Source: Pseudomonas mosselii (lineage in GTDB: Bacteria > Pseudomonadota > Gammaproteobacteria > Pseudomonadales > Pseudomonadaceae). Taken from it: a stretch of 64,000 nt of DNA. The notes beneath the pieces were generated by a model. It worked only from the letters and a program-made list of their open reading frames with translations. It did not search any database and was not told the origin of the DNA. The stretch is taken from assembly GCF_005796105.1 (NCBI RefSeq), contig NZ_VAUO01000005.1, positions 248,001 to 312,000 on the forward strand, read 5' to 3'. A program made the position numbers and the translations under genes. Of the stretch, positions 43,936 to 51,023 are shown piece by piece (positions within the stretch are counted from its first letter, which is position 1; every line of letters begins with the position of its first letter).

Positions 43936-44418
43936 TTAGCTGAAGCGGTGGCCGTTGGTGCGGTCGAAGCCATTTTCGGCAAAGCGTTGGCCATTGGTGC
44001 GGTCGAAGCCGTCTTCGGCAAAGCGTTGGCCATTGGTGCGGTCGAAGCCGTCTTCGGCAAAGCGTTGGCCGTTGGTGCGGTCGGAGCCGTCTTCGGCGAA
44101 GCGTTGGCCGTTGGTGCGGTCGAAGCCATCTTCGGCAAAGCGTTGGCCGTTGGTGCGGTTGGAGCCGTCTTCGGCGAAGCGTTGGCCGTTGGTGCGGTCG
44201 AAGCCATCTTCGGCAAAGCGCTGGCCGTTGGTGCGGTCGGAGCCGTCTTCAGCAAAGCGTTGGCCGTTGGTGCGGTCGAAACCATCTTCGGCATAAGTGG
44301 CCGACTGGGACTGTACGGCGGCGAAGGTGTGGGCATTGGTACGGTCGAAGCCGTCTTCGGCGAAGGCGCCAGTGGCCAGAACCGAGAGGGCCAAGGTGAG
44401 GATCAGTTTGTTTTTCAT
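43936..44418 (-). CDS. Exported tandem-repeat protein (nine AEDGFDRTNGQRF units)
   Basis: This 160-residue precursor has a signal peptide MKNKLILTLALSVLATGAFA (cut at A20/E21), a degenerate first unit (EDGFDRTNAHTF), a spacer AAVQSQSATY and nine consecutive 13-residue units AEDG(F/S)DRTNGQRF from residue 43 to 159. Units alternate mostly GFD and GSD. Each unit has three or four acids and two Arg, so the chain looks disordered and secreted or periplasmic. The ATG has CGGAG about 10 bases upstream and an AT-rich promoter region. No recognised domain. Related short repeat proteins exist in Pseudomonas, but no function is known to me. Both strands stay open because of the repeat; the signal peptide fixes the minus strand. 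Confidence 0.8.
   Translation of the reverse strand: MKNKLILTLALSVLATGAFAEDGFDRTNAHTFAAVQSQSATYAEDGFDRTNGQRFAEDGSDRTNGQRFAEDGFDRTNGQRFAEDGSNRTNGQRFAEDGFDRTNGQRFAEDGSDRTNGQRFAEDGFDRTNGQRFAEDGFDRTNGQRFAENGFDRTNGHRFS
43942..44292. repeat. Tandem array of nine 39-bp units
   Basis: Nine contiguous 39-bp units encode the 13-residue repeats of the exported protein. Units differ at few positions, mostly silent or at the F/S codon, which indicates recent unequal crossing-over or slippage. Confidence 0.9.
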
Positions 44419-44763
44419 GGTGGTTGCTCCGGGGTTCGCTAGGGGTTGTTTGTTTCTATGGACTTGATGTTACGCCGATTAATGTGATTAAAAAGCGCAA
44501 AAAATAGCACCTAAAAATCGATTTATTCGATATTTAAGGTTGCGCGAATGCCTTCACACCCTCAGCGTGAGCGTTTAGGAATGCGCCGATGTGCTCTTGC
44601 AGCTCGAATCCTGCGATCAGACTAAACGCCGACCGTTAATGGCCAATTAAGCCTCAACGCCCGCTGCTGCTCACCGATCAATGCCTTTTTCATTCGGCAT
44701 CAACCAATTTTTCAGCCCTGGCTCTTCACCATCGCCGCACCCAACCCTTGGAGCGGCATCACA
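44419..44763. other. AT-rich divergent promoter region
   Basis: This 345-bp region lies between the tandem-repeat gene (minus) and a membrane-protein gene (plus). It is the most AT-rich part of the neighbourhood (around 44480-44545), as expected for a region bound by MvaT. It has the dyad ATCGATTTATTCGAT. No further gene was seen. Confidence 0.55.
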
Positions 44764-45516
44764 ATGAATAAACTTCCGCAAATCACCCTGGCCTTCTGGG
44801 TCATGAAGATCTGCGCCACCACTCTTGGCGAGACAGCCGGCGATCTGCTGTCGATGACCCTGAACATCGGTTACGCCATGAGTTCGCTGTTGTTGATCAG
44901 CGTGTTCCTGGCCACCTTGGTCACCCAGCTCTACTCGCGGCGTTACCACCCGTTGCTGTACTGGCTGGTGATCCTGTCAACCAGCACCGCCGGCACCACC
45001 ATGTCCGACTTCATGGACCGCACCTTGGGTTTGGGTTATGCCGCCGGTTCCGCGCTGTTGATCGGTATCTTGCTGCTGACCTTCGCGCTGTGGCGGCTCA
45101 GTGGTAACCCTCTGGATGTCTCGCGCATCCGTAACCGTGGCGGTGAGCTGTTCTACTGGGTAGCGATCCTGTTCTCCAACACCCTCGGCACTGCGCTGGG
45201 CGACTACCTGGCCGATGATTCGGGGTTGGGCTTTGCCGGTGGCGCGCTGCTGATCGGCTCAGCCATTGCCGTGGTGGCGGCCGCGCGCTACTGGACACGT
45301 ATCTCTGGCGTGGTGTTGTTCTGGATCGCCTTCGTCCTCACCCGACCGTTCGGTGCGACCTTGGGCGATGTGCTGACCAAGTCCCACGAAAAGGGCGGGC
45401 TGGATTTTGGCACCGTGGGGTCATCTGCAGTGCTGGGCGCAGTGCTGGTGGTGTTGGTCCTGATGGCGACCTATTACCAGCGTCGTGAGCCTGTACGGGG
45501 GCTTGAACGCGTGTAA
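44764..45516 (+). CDS. COG4705-like membrane protein with four internal repeats
   Basis: This 250-residue integral membrane protein has about eight predicted spans arranged as four repeats. Each has a Trp-containing helix, a motif LGETAGD (21-27), AGTTMSD (76-82), LGTALGD (141-147) or FGATLGD (196-202), a GLGY/GLGF-type turn and a helix with LLIG. The acidic Asp falls at the same place in each repeat, so four Asp could line a membrane site. It belongs to the uncharacterised COG4705 type. Transport of a cation is a guess from this symmetry. GGAG lies nine bases before the ATG. Confidence 0.75.
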   Translation: MNKLPQITLAFWVMKICATTLGETAGDLLSMTLNIGYAMSSLLLISVFLATLVTQLYSRRYHPLLYWLVILSTSTAGTTMSDFMDRTLGLGYAAGSALLIGILLLTFALWRLSGNPLDVSRIRNRGGELFYWVAILFSNTLGTALGDYLADDSGLGFAGGALLIGSAIAVVAAARYWTRISGVVLFWIAFVLTRPFGATLGDVLTKSHEKGGLDFGTVGSSAVLGAVLVVLVLMATYYQRREPVRGLERV

Positions 45517-45519
45517 GGC

Positions 45520-46120
45520 TCAGTCTGGGTGGATGGCATATCGCGTACTGCGTCTTCCGCCGGGCATGCGTACCACGCAACCCTGGGCCAGCAGACCGGC
45601 CAGGTGGCGAGTGGCGGTGGCCTTGGATACCTTGGCCACTGCCTGGTACTGGCTGGCGCTGATACCGTCCTCAAACCCTTTCGGGCCGCCGTCCAGCAGG
45701 CGATTGAGTACCTTGGTCTATTCAGGTGTCAGGCCATCACCTCGGTGATTTGCCAGAAGCGTGCCTTGATCAGCACTCGGTCGATGCGCAGCAGCGCCTG
45801 TTCAAGGCTGCGCAGCAGTGTGCTGAGGAACCAAGTGAGCCATTCAGTGATGTCCAGGGCGCCTTTCTGGCTGCGCTCCAGCACCTGGTAGTAACCCGTG
45901 CGGTCGTCGAGGATGTTGGCTGACATGGCGTAGAAGCGAATGGCCTGTTGTTTGCCCTGGACCAGCGCCAGGTCGGTCAGCGCCCGGGTCAGCCGACCGT
46001 TGCCATCGGCGAATGGGTGCAAGGTGGCGAACCAGAAATGGGGCGATGCCGGCCCGCAACAGTGGGTCGAGCTGATTGTCGCTACGGCTGCCTTAGAACC
46101 ATCAAGGAACTGCCCCAGTT
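45520..46120 (-). pseudogene. Degraded Fic-domain protein gene
   Basis: Remnants of a Fic (AMPylation/phosphocholination-type) protein are in three frames. The catalytic motif HPFADGNGRLTR is intact, preceded in frame by HFWFATL, but the stretch before it (DNQLDPLLRAGIA) is in another frame. After ITEVMA a stop intervenes; the C-terminal winged helix (YQAVAKVSKATATRHLAGLL, GGRRSTRYAIHPD) continues in another frame, and TAG at 45718-45720 interrupts it. The N-terminal DUF4172-like half is missing. At least three frameshifts and one nonsense change make it a pseudogene. Its 3' end is three bases from the convergent membrane-protein gene. Confidence 0.82.
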
Positions 46121-46200
46121 GCGCTTAGAGCCCTGCCCGGGGCGGCGTATTCTGCTCATTTTGTGAGCCAAATAATCTCACTATTCCGCTCGTTCAACAG

Positions 46201-46236
46201 AAAAGGGGCGCTCCGCCAAGCGGAGTGCCCCTTTTT
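46201..46236 (-). terminator. Rho-independent terminator of kgtP
   Basis: AAAAGGGGCGCTCCGC and GCGGAGTGCCCCTTTT form a stem of about 15 bp with one mismatch and a three-base loop, with T4 on the minus strand. It lies 17 bp after the kgtP stop. Confidence 0.92.
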
Positions 46237-46253
46237 GCGGGTTGCGGCGCAGA

Positions 46254-47573
46254 TCAGTCAGTGGTGATGCGCGAGTGCTGCTTGGTGTCTTTCATGGTCG
46301 CGTATACCAGCAGCGAGCAGGCGATGCAGCCGGTGACGTACCAGTAGAAGCCGGTTTCCATGCCTGCGCTCTTGAACCACAGGGCCACGTACTCGGCGGT
46401 GCCGCCGAAGATCGACACGGTCAACGCGTACGGCAGCCCTACGCCCAGAGCGCGGATTTCGGTGGGGAACAGCTCGGCTTTGACCACCGCGTTGATCGAG
46501 GTGTAGCCGCTGACGATGATCAGCGCGGCCATGATCAGGAAGAACGCGCCCCACCAGGTCTGGATGGTGTGCAGGGTGCTCAGGATCGGCACGGTGAACA
46601 GCGTACCCAGCACGCCGAACGCGATCAGGATCGGGCGTCGGCCGATTTTGTCGGACAGACCGCCAATCACCGGTTGCAGGCACATGAACAGGAACAAGGT
46701 CGCCGCCGAAATGGTGGTCGAGTCGCTGATGCTCATGCCCACAGTGTTGACCAGGTACTTCTGCATGTAGGTTGTGTAGGTGTAGAAGGCCAGCGTGCCG
46801 CCCATGGTCAGACCGACCACGGTCAGCAGCTCCTTGGGGTGGCGCATCAGGGTACGCATCAGGCTCTTTTTGGACTTTTCCTTCTTGGTGAAGGAGGCGG
46901 TCTCTTCCATGCCGCGACGCAGGTACAGCGCAACCACCGCGCACAGCGCGCCGATCACGAAGGGTACACGCCAGCCCCAGGCATACAGCTGCTCGGTGGT
47001 CAGGGTGTTCTGCAGGATGATCAGTACCGCCAGGGCGATGAGCTGACCGGAGATCAGGGTCACGTACTGGAAGCTGGAGAAGAAGCCACGACGCTCCTTG
47101 CTGGCCATCTCGCTGAGGTAGGTGGCCGAGGTGCCGTATTCACCGCCCACCGACAGGCCTTGCATCAGGCGCGCGATGACCAGCAGGATCGGCGCCGCGA
47201 CACCGATGGTCTCGTAGCCGGGGGTGAGCGCGATGACCAGCGAGCCTGCGCACATCAGCAGCACCGAGGCCATCAGTGCCGCCTTGCGGCCCTTGCGGTC
47301 GGCGTACAGGCCCATCAGCCAGCCACCGATCGGGCGCATGAGGAAGCCCACGGCAAAGATCGCGGCGGTGTTGAGCAGTTGGGCAGTGGTGTCGCCGGCG
47401 GGGAAGAAGGCCTTGGCGAAATACAGGGAGAATGCGGCGTAGACGTACCAGTCGTACCATTCGACCATGTTGCCGACCGAGCCACTGAAGATCGATTTGA
47501 GGCGGCTGGCGGTGGTTTTCTCCACGGCAGGCGCGGCGGCTGCTCCGGCGGGCAGAGTGCTGGCGTTATCCAT
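46254..47573 (-). CDS. kgtP: Alpha-ketoglutarate / dicarboxylate MFS permease
   Basis: KgtP is a proton symporter for alpha-ketoglutarate (MHS group). The 439 residues show GNMVEWYDWYVYAAFSLYFA in TM1, MGLYADRKGRKAALMASVLL (MFS loop), [20 protein letters not shown] and 12 predicted spans. The ATG at 47573 starts MDNASTLPAGAAAAP; upstream in-frame starts would add an unrelated leader. A sigma-54 promoter (47635-47650) and two dyads lie upstream, and the NtrC-type regulator and sensor kinase are the next genes on the same strand. Alternative: another C4/C5 dicarboxylate substrate. Confidence 0.9.
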   Translation of the reverse strand: MDNASTLPAGAAAAPAVEKTTASRLKSIFSGSVGNMVEWYDWYVYAAFSLYFAKAFFPAGDTTAQLLNTAAIFAVGFLMRPIGGWLMGLYADRKGRKAALMASVLLMCAGSLVIALTPGYETIGVAAPILLVIARLMQGLSVGGEYGTSATYLSEMASKERRGFFSSFQYVTLISGQLIALAVLIILQNTLTTEQLYAWGWRVPFVIGALCAVVALYLRRGMEETASFTKKEKSKKSLMRTLMRHPKELLTVVGLTMGGTLAFYTYTTYMQKYLVNTVGMSISDSTTISAATLFLFMCLQPVIGGLSDKIGRRPILIAFGVLGTLFTVPILSTLHTIQTWWGAFFLIMAALIIVSGYTSINAVVKAELFPTEIRALGVGLPYALTVSIFGGTAEYVALWFKSAGMETGFYWYVTGCIACSLLVYATMKDTKQHSRITTD

Positions 47574-47634
47574 CAGGGATACCTTCTCGTTGTTTTTGTG
47601 GAGCGCGCTCGATGGCGCAGCTTGAGAAGGCTTT

Positions 47635-47650
47635 TGCAGAAGGTGTGCCA
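47635..47650 (-). promoter_or_regulatory. Sigma-54 promoter of kgtP
   Basis: Read on the minus strand: TGGCACACCTTCTGCA. GG and GC are separated by ten bases, the invariant -24/-12 spacing, and the -24 element TGGCAC is a perfect match. It lies 62-77 bp before the kgtP start. Confidence 0.85.
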
Positions 47651-47778
47651 AACTGGGGCAGGGTGATCCGTCTGGGTGCATCGCGCACCCTTGCAGCCCC
47701 TGCCCCGTAAGGGATACGCAGCGCCCGTCCGGCTGCGCTCAGCGCACCCAGCGGGGGGGCTATTTCAGGCACTAATAG

Positions 47779-47822
47779 GCGGTTTTTCGCTTATTGCCGT
47801 GAATGCGTAGGCGGAAATCCGC
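47779..47822. promoter_or_regulatory. Two dyads, candidate upstream activator sites for kgtP
   Basis: GCGGTTTTTCGC (47779-47790) and GCGGAAATCCGC (47811-47822) are variants of one dyad (GCGRAAAWCCGC once the first is reversed). Their centres are 32 bp apart, about three helical turns, and 130-185 bp upstream of the sigma-54 promoter. The second ends at the stop codon of the regulator gene. Confidence 0.6.
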
Positions 47823-49157
47823 TCACTCGCGCAGCAGAAAATCTTCCCGCACCAACCCGTGGCGCTGCATCTTTTCATTCAGCGTACGTCGTGGCACTTG
47901 CAGCGTTTCCATGACCCCCTTGATCTCACCCTGATGCTGGCGCAACGCTGCGCGCAGGCACTGGGCTTCGAACGCCTCCATCTGCTCGACCAGTGACTGA
48001 CCTGCGGGCGCCGATGCCAGGTTCGGTGAGTCCAGCCCCAGCGCATGGCGCTCGGCGGCATTGGCCAACTCGCGCACATTGCCTGGCCAGTCATGCGCCA
48101 GCAGGCGCGCCAACTGCGCCCCACTCAGCGCAGGCGCTGTGCGGCCCAGGCGTTCGGCGGCGTGGCGGGCGAAGTGCTCGAACAGCAGCGGGATGTCTTC
48201 ACGTCGCTCGCGCAGTGGCGCCAGGCGCAGTTCGGCAACGTTCAGGCGGTAGGCCAGGTCTTCACGAAAACGTCCGGCGCGGGACTCCTCGAGCAGATCA
48301 GGCTTGGTCGCCGCAATGATGCGCAAGTCCACTTCGATGCTCTGGTTGGCCCCCAGCCGCTCCAGCGTGTGTTCCTGGATCACCCGCAGTAGCTTGGCCT
48401 GCTGGGCCAGTGGCATGCTTTCGATTTCGTCGAGGAACAACGTGCCGCCGTTGGCGTACTCCAGCTTGCCGATGCGCTTGCCCTGGGCGCCGGTGAACGC
48501 GCCGCTCTCGTGGCCGAACAGCTCGGCCTCGAACAGCGCCTCGGGGATGGCCGCGCAGTTAAGGGCGACGAAGGGCTTGTCGGCGCGCGGGCCGAAATCG
48601 TGCAGGCAGCGCGCCACGCGCTCCTTGCCGCTGCCTGTCTCACCGCGAATCAGCACGTTGACCGGCAGGCTGGCGAGGTCCAGCACCTGGCGGCGCAGCT
48701 TTTGCAAGCCTTGGGACATGCCCAACAGCGTGCCTTCGAGCTGGGCCTTGAGATCGGCCTGTTCATGCAGCCGACGGTTCTCCAGCACCAGATGGCGCTT
48801 GTCCAGGGCGCGGCCAAGACTGCTCATCAGGTGCTGTGGGGTAAAGGGTTTTTCCAGGAAGTCGTAGGCGCCGTTGCGCATGGCTTCAACGGCCATTGGC
48901 ACGTCGCCATGGCCGGTCAGCAGGATCACCGGCAGGTCCGGGTCTTGCTGGTGCAGGCGCTCGAGCAGTTGCAGGCCGCCGAGCCCCGGCATGCGCACAT
49001 CGCTCAGGATCACCCCAGGAAAGTCGCGCGGCACCTGCGCAAGGCAGTCCTCGGCGCGGGCGAACAACTGCACCTTGAAGCCCGACAGGCTCAGCCACTG
49101 TTCTATTGCCGTGCGGATACTGGCTTCGTCATCGACGACGATCACTGAGTTCAACAT
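47823..49157 (-). CDS. Sigma-54-dependent response regulator (MifR/DctD-like)
   Basis: This 444-residue NtrC-family activator has a receiver domain (1-120; phospho-acceptor Asp53 in [10 protein letters not shown]), an AAA+ domain (about 145-375) with Walker A GETGSGKE (172-179), the GAFTGA sigma-54 contact loop (219-224) and Walker [11 protein letters not shown], and a Fis-type HTH C-terminus ([20 protein letters not shown] with [10 protein letters not shown]). It is coupled to the sensor kinase (seven-base overlap) and followed by kgtP. The P. aeruginosa MifSR pair controls alpha-ketoglutarate use, which fits; DctD is the alternative name. Confidence 0.9.
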   Translation of the reverse strand: MLNSVIVVDDEASIRTAIEQWLSLSGFKVQLFARAEDCLAQVPRDFPGVILSDVRMPGLGGLQLLERLHQQDPDLPVILLTGHGDVPMAVEAMRNGAYDFLEKPFTPQHLMSSLGRALDKRHLVLENRRLHEQADLKAQLEGTLLGMSQGLQKLRRQVLDLASLPVNVLIRGETGSGKERVARCLHDFGPRADKPFVALNCAAIPEALFEAELFGHESGAFTGAQGKRIGKLEYANGGTLFLDEIESMPLAQQAKLLRVIQEHTLERLGANQSIEVDLRIIAATKPDLLEESRAGRFREDLAYRLNVAELRLAPLRERREDIPLLFEHFARHAAERLGRTAPALSGAQLARLLAHDWPGNVRELANAAERHALGLDSPNLASAPAGQSLVEQMEAFEAQCLRAALRQHQGEIKGVMETLQVPRRTLNEKMQRHGLVREDFLLRE

Positions 49158-50908
49158 ACAGGCTCCAGGTCACGGGGCATGGTGAGGCTCAAGCGTGCGC
49201 CACCGGCCAGGTTTTCAGCCAGCAGGCTACCGCCTGCTTCGACGACGATGCCATAGGAGATCGCCAAGCCCAACCCCAGCCCCTCACCCACCGGTTTGGT
49301 GGTGAAGAACGGATCGAATACCTTGGCCAGGTTCGCGGGCTCGATGCCCCCGCCGGAGTCGAGCACACTCAGTTGCCATTGTGTGCCGATGTTCTCGATG
49401 CGCACTTCCAGGCGTTTGTAGCGTTTGTCGGCCATCGCGTCGAGGGCATTGTGCAGCAAATTTATCAGCACTTGCTCCAGGCGAATCGCATCGCCGCGCA
49501 CCCACGCTGGGCGCGCCAGGTACAGCGCCAGCTCGACTTGTTCGGCGCGGATCCGCGCTTCGAGCAGGTGCAGCGCCTGGTCGACCACGCAGGCCAGGTC
49601 CAGGCGCTCGCGCAGGCCGCCAGGACTGTTACGGGCGAAGGTTTTGAGATGGCCGGTGAGCGCCGCCATGCGCGTGAGCATCTGCTCCAGTGGTTCCAGG
49701 GCCTGACGCGCCTGCTCGAAGCGACCGCTGTCGAGCAGCAGGCGCAGGGTCTCCAACTGCATGCGCTGGGTGGTCAACGGCTGGTTGATCTCATGGGCCA
49801 GGGCGGCGGACATCTGTCCCAATGCCGCCAGTTTCGCCGATTGCACCAAGCCTTCCTGAGCGGTGCGCAGTTCGCGGGTGCGTTCTTCTACCTGGCGCTT
49901 GAGTTCATCGCGGCTGCGTTGGCGCAGGCGTGCCAGGCGCAGGCGCTGGCTGACGAACAACACGGCGAACACCAGGGTCAACCACACGGCGGCTGCGCCC
50001 AGGGCTGCGTTGCGCCCGTCTTCGGCCACCTGCGGCTTGCGCAGCAGATGCAAGGTCCAGCCTTCTGCATCCAGTGGCAGGCTTTCCCACAGGTACTCGG
50101 CCTGGCCATCCGGGCCTTGGACCCGGGTCAGATGGCTGTTGTCGGTAAAACGGGTCAGTAACTGGCGCTGCAAAGGCACCAGTGGCTGCTTGTCGTACTG
50201 GCGGGTTTCGGCCAGTTCGGCACGGTCGGCGAGGCTTAGCGGATGCAGCTCGCGGTAGCGCCAGCCGTCCTGGTTGGCAATGAAGGTAATCCCGCGGGCA
50301 TCGCTGACCAGCAGGATGTCGTTGCCTTGGCGCCATTCGCGCTCAAGCTCGGGAAACTCCAGCTTGACTACCATGGCACCGAGAAAGCGTCCGTGTTCAT
50401 CGCTCACCGCGCTGGACAGGAAGTAGCCCGGCACGCCACTGGTCACGCCGACCGCGTAGAAGCGCCCGCTGCCTTGGCTGCGGGTCTGTTTGAAATAAGG
50501 CCGAAAGCCATAGTTGGAGCCGACGTACGTCGTCGGCAGGCGCCAGTTGCTCGCGGCGATGGCAAGGCCGGTGCGGTCGAGCAGTTCCAGGGTGGAGGAG
50601 TTGGCCGCGCCGTTGATGCGTTCGAGTTTGCGATTCAACGCGTCCTGCAGCGGCTCGCTGACCGGGCCGCGCAGGGCGTCGATCAGTTGCGGATCCAGGG
50701 CCAGCACCGCAGGCAGGGCGCGGTAGCGTTCAATCAGGGTGTGCAGGGCGTTGGCGTACAGGCCTAGCTGTTGATTGGCTCGGCGTGCGTCGAGCTGCAT
50801 GGCTTCGCGCTTGGCTTTGTGCATGGCCCAGCCGGCGCTGAGCGCGGTGCCGACCACGATCAGCAGGATGATCAGCCCCAGACGCAGGGCGCGAAAGGAT
50901 GTGGGCAT
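49151..50908 (-). CDS. Sensor histidine kinase (MifS/DctB-like)
   Basis: This 585-residue DctB-type kinase has TM1 (about 7-30; LRLGLIILLIVVGTALSAGW), a double-PAS/CACHE periplasmic sensor (about 40-280) with FYAVGVTSGVPGYFLSSAVS, TM2 (about 290-310), a coiled-coil (DELKRQVEERTRELRTAQEG), H-box LGQMSAALAHEINQPL, N-box LINLLHNALDAM, G-boxes DSGGGI and GEGLGLGLAISYG. The ATG at 50908 (MPTSFRALRLG) fits the first span. It is 115 bp downstream of bglX, with a REP pair between. Its likely signal is a C4/C5 dicarboxylate. Confidence 0.9.
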   Translation of the reverse strand: MPTSFRALRLGLIILLIVVGTALSAGWAMHKAKREAMQLDARRANQQLGLYANALHTLIERYRALPAVLALDPQLIDALRGPVSEPLQDALNRKLERINGAANSSTLELLDRTGLAIAASNWRLPTTYVGSNYGFRPYFKQTRSQGSGRFYAVGVTSGVPGYFLSSAVSDEHGRFLGAMVVKLEFPELEREWRQGNDILLVSDARGITFIANQDGWRYRELHPLSLADRAELAETRQYDKQPLVPLQRQLLTRFTDNSHLTRVQGPDGQAEYLWESLPLDAEGWTLHLLRKPQVAEDGRNAALGAAAVWLTLVFAVLFVSQRLRLARLRQRSRDELKRQVEERTRELRTAQEGLVQSAKLAALGQMSAALAHEINQPLTTQRMQLETLRLLLDSGRFEQARQALEPLEQMLTRMAALTGHLKTFARNSPGGLRERLDLACVVDQALHLLEARIRAEQVELALYLARPAWVRGDAIRLEQVLINLLHNALDAMADKRYKRLEVRIENIGTQWQLSVLDSGGGIEPANLAKVFDPFFTTKPVGEGLGLGLAISYGIVVEAGGSLLAENLAGGARLSLTMPRDLEPVC

Positions 50909-50937
50909 GGGCCGGATCCGGTAGGGCGGTTTCAGGT

Positions 50938-51008
50938 CTGGCCCTTTCGCGGGTAAACCCGCTCTCACAGTAATCGGAAAACCTGTGGGGGCGGGGTTAT
51001 CCGCAAAG
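50938..51008. repeat. Inverted REP pair between bglX and the sensor kinase
   Basis: CTTTCGCGGGTAAACCCGCT and CTCACAG (50944-50970), and the degenerate inverse CCTGTGGGGGCGGGGTTATC with CGCAAAG (50982-51008), face each other and can fold as one hairpin. Confidence 0.7.
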
Positions 51009-51023
51009 AGGCCTGCGCAGGTT

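Noticed and set aside
43942..44292. Repeat array considered as CRISPR
   Set aside because: Units are contiguous with no spacers, are in frame with a signal peptide, and no cas genes are present.
43948..44442. Open frames on the plus strand of the tandem-repeat gene
   Set aside because: A 39-bp repeat without stops is open in several frames. Only the minus strand has a signal peptide, ribosome binding site and terminator.
44419..44763. Metal riboswitch (yybP-ykoY type) before the four-repeat membrane protein
   Set aside because: No matching conserved stems could be found by eye; the leader has only weak dyads.
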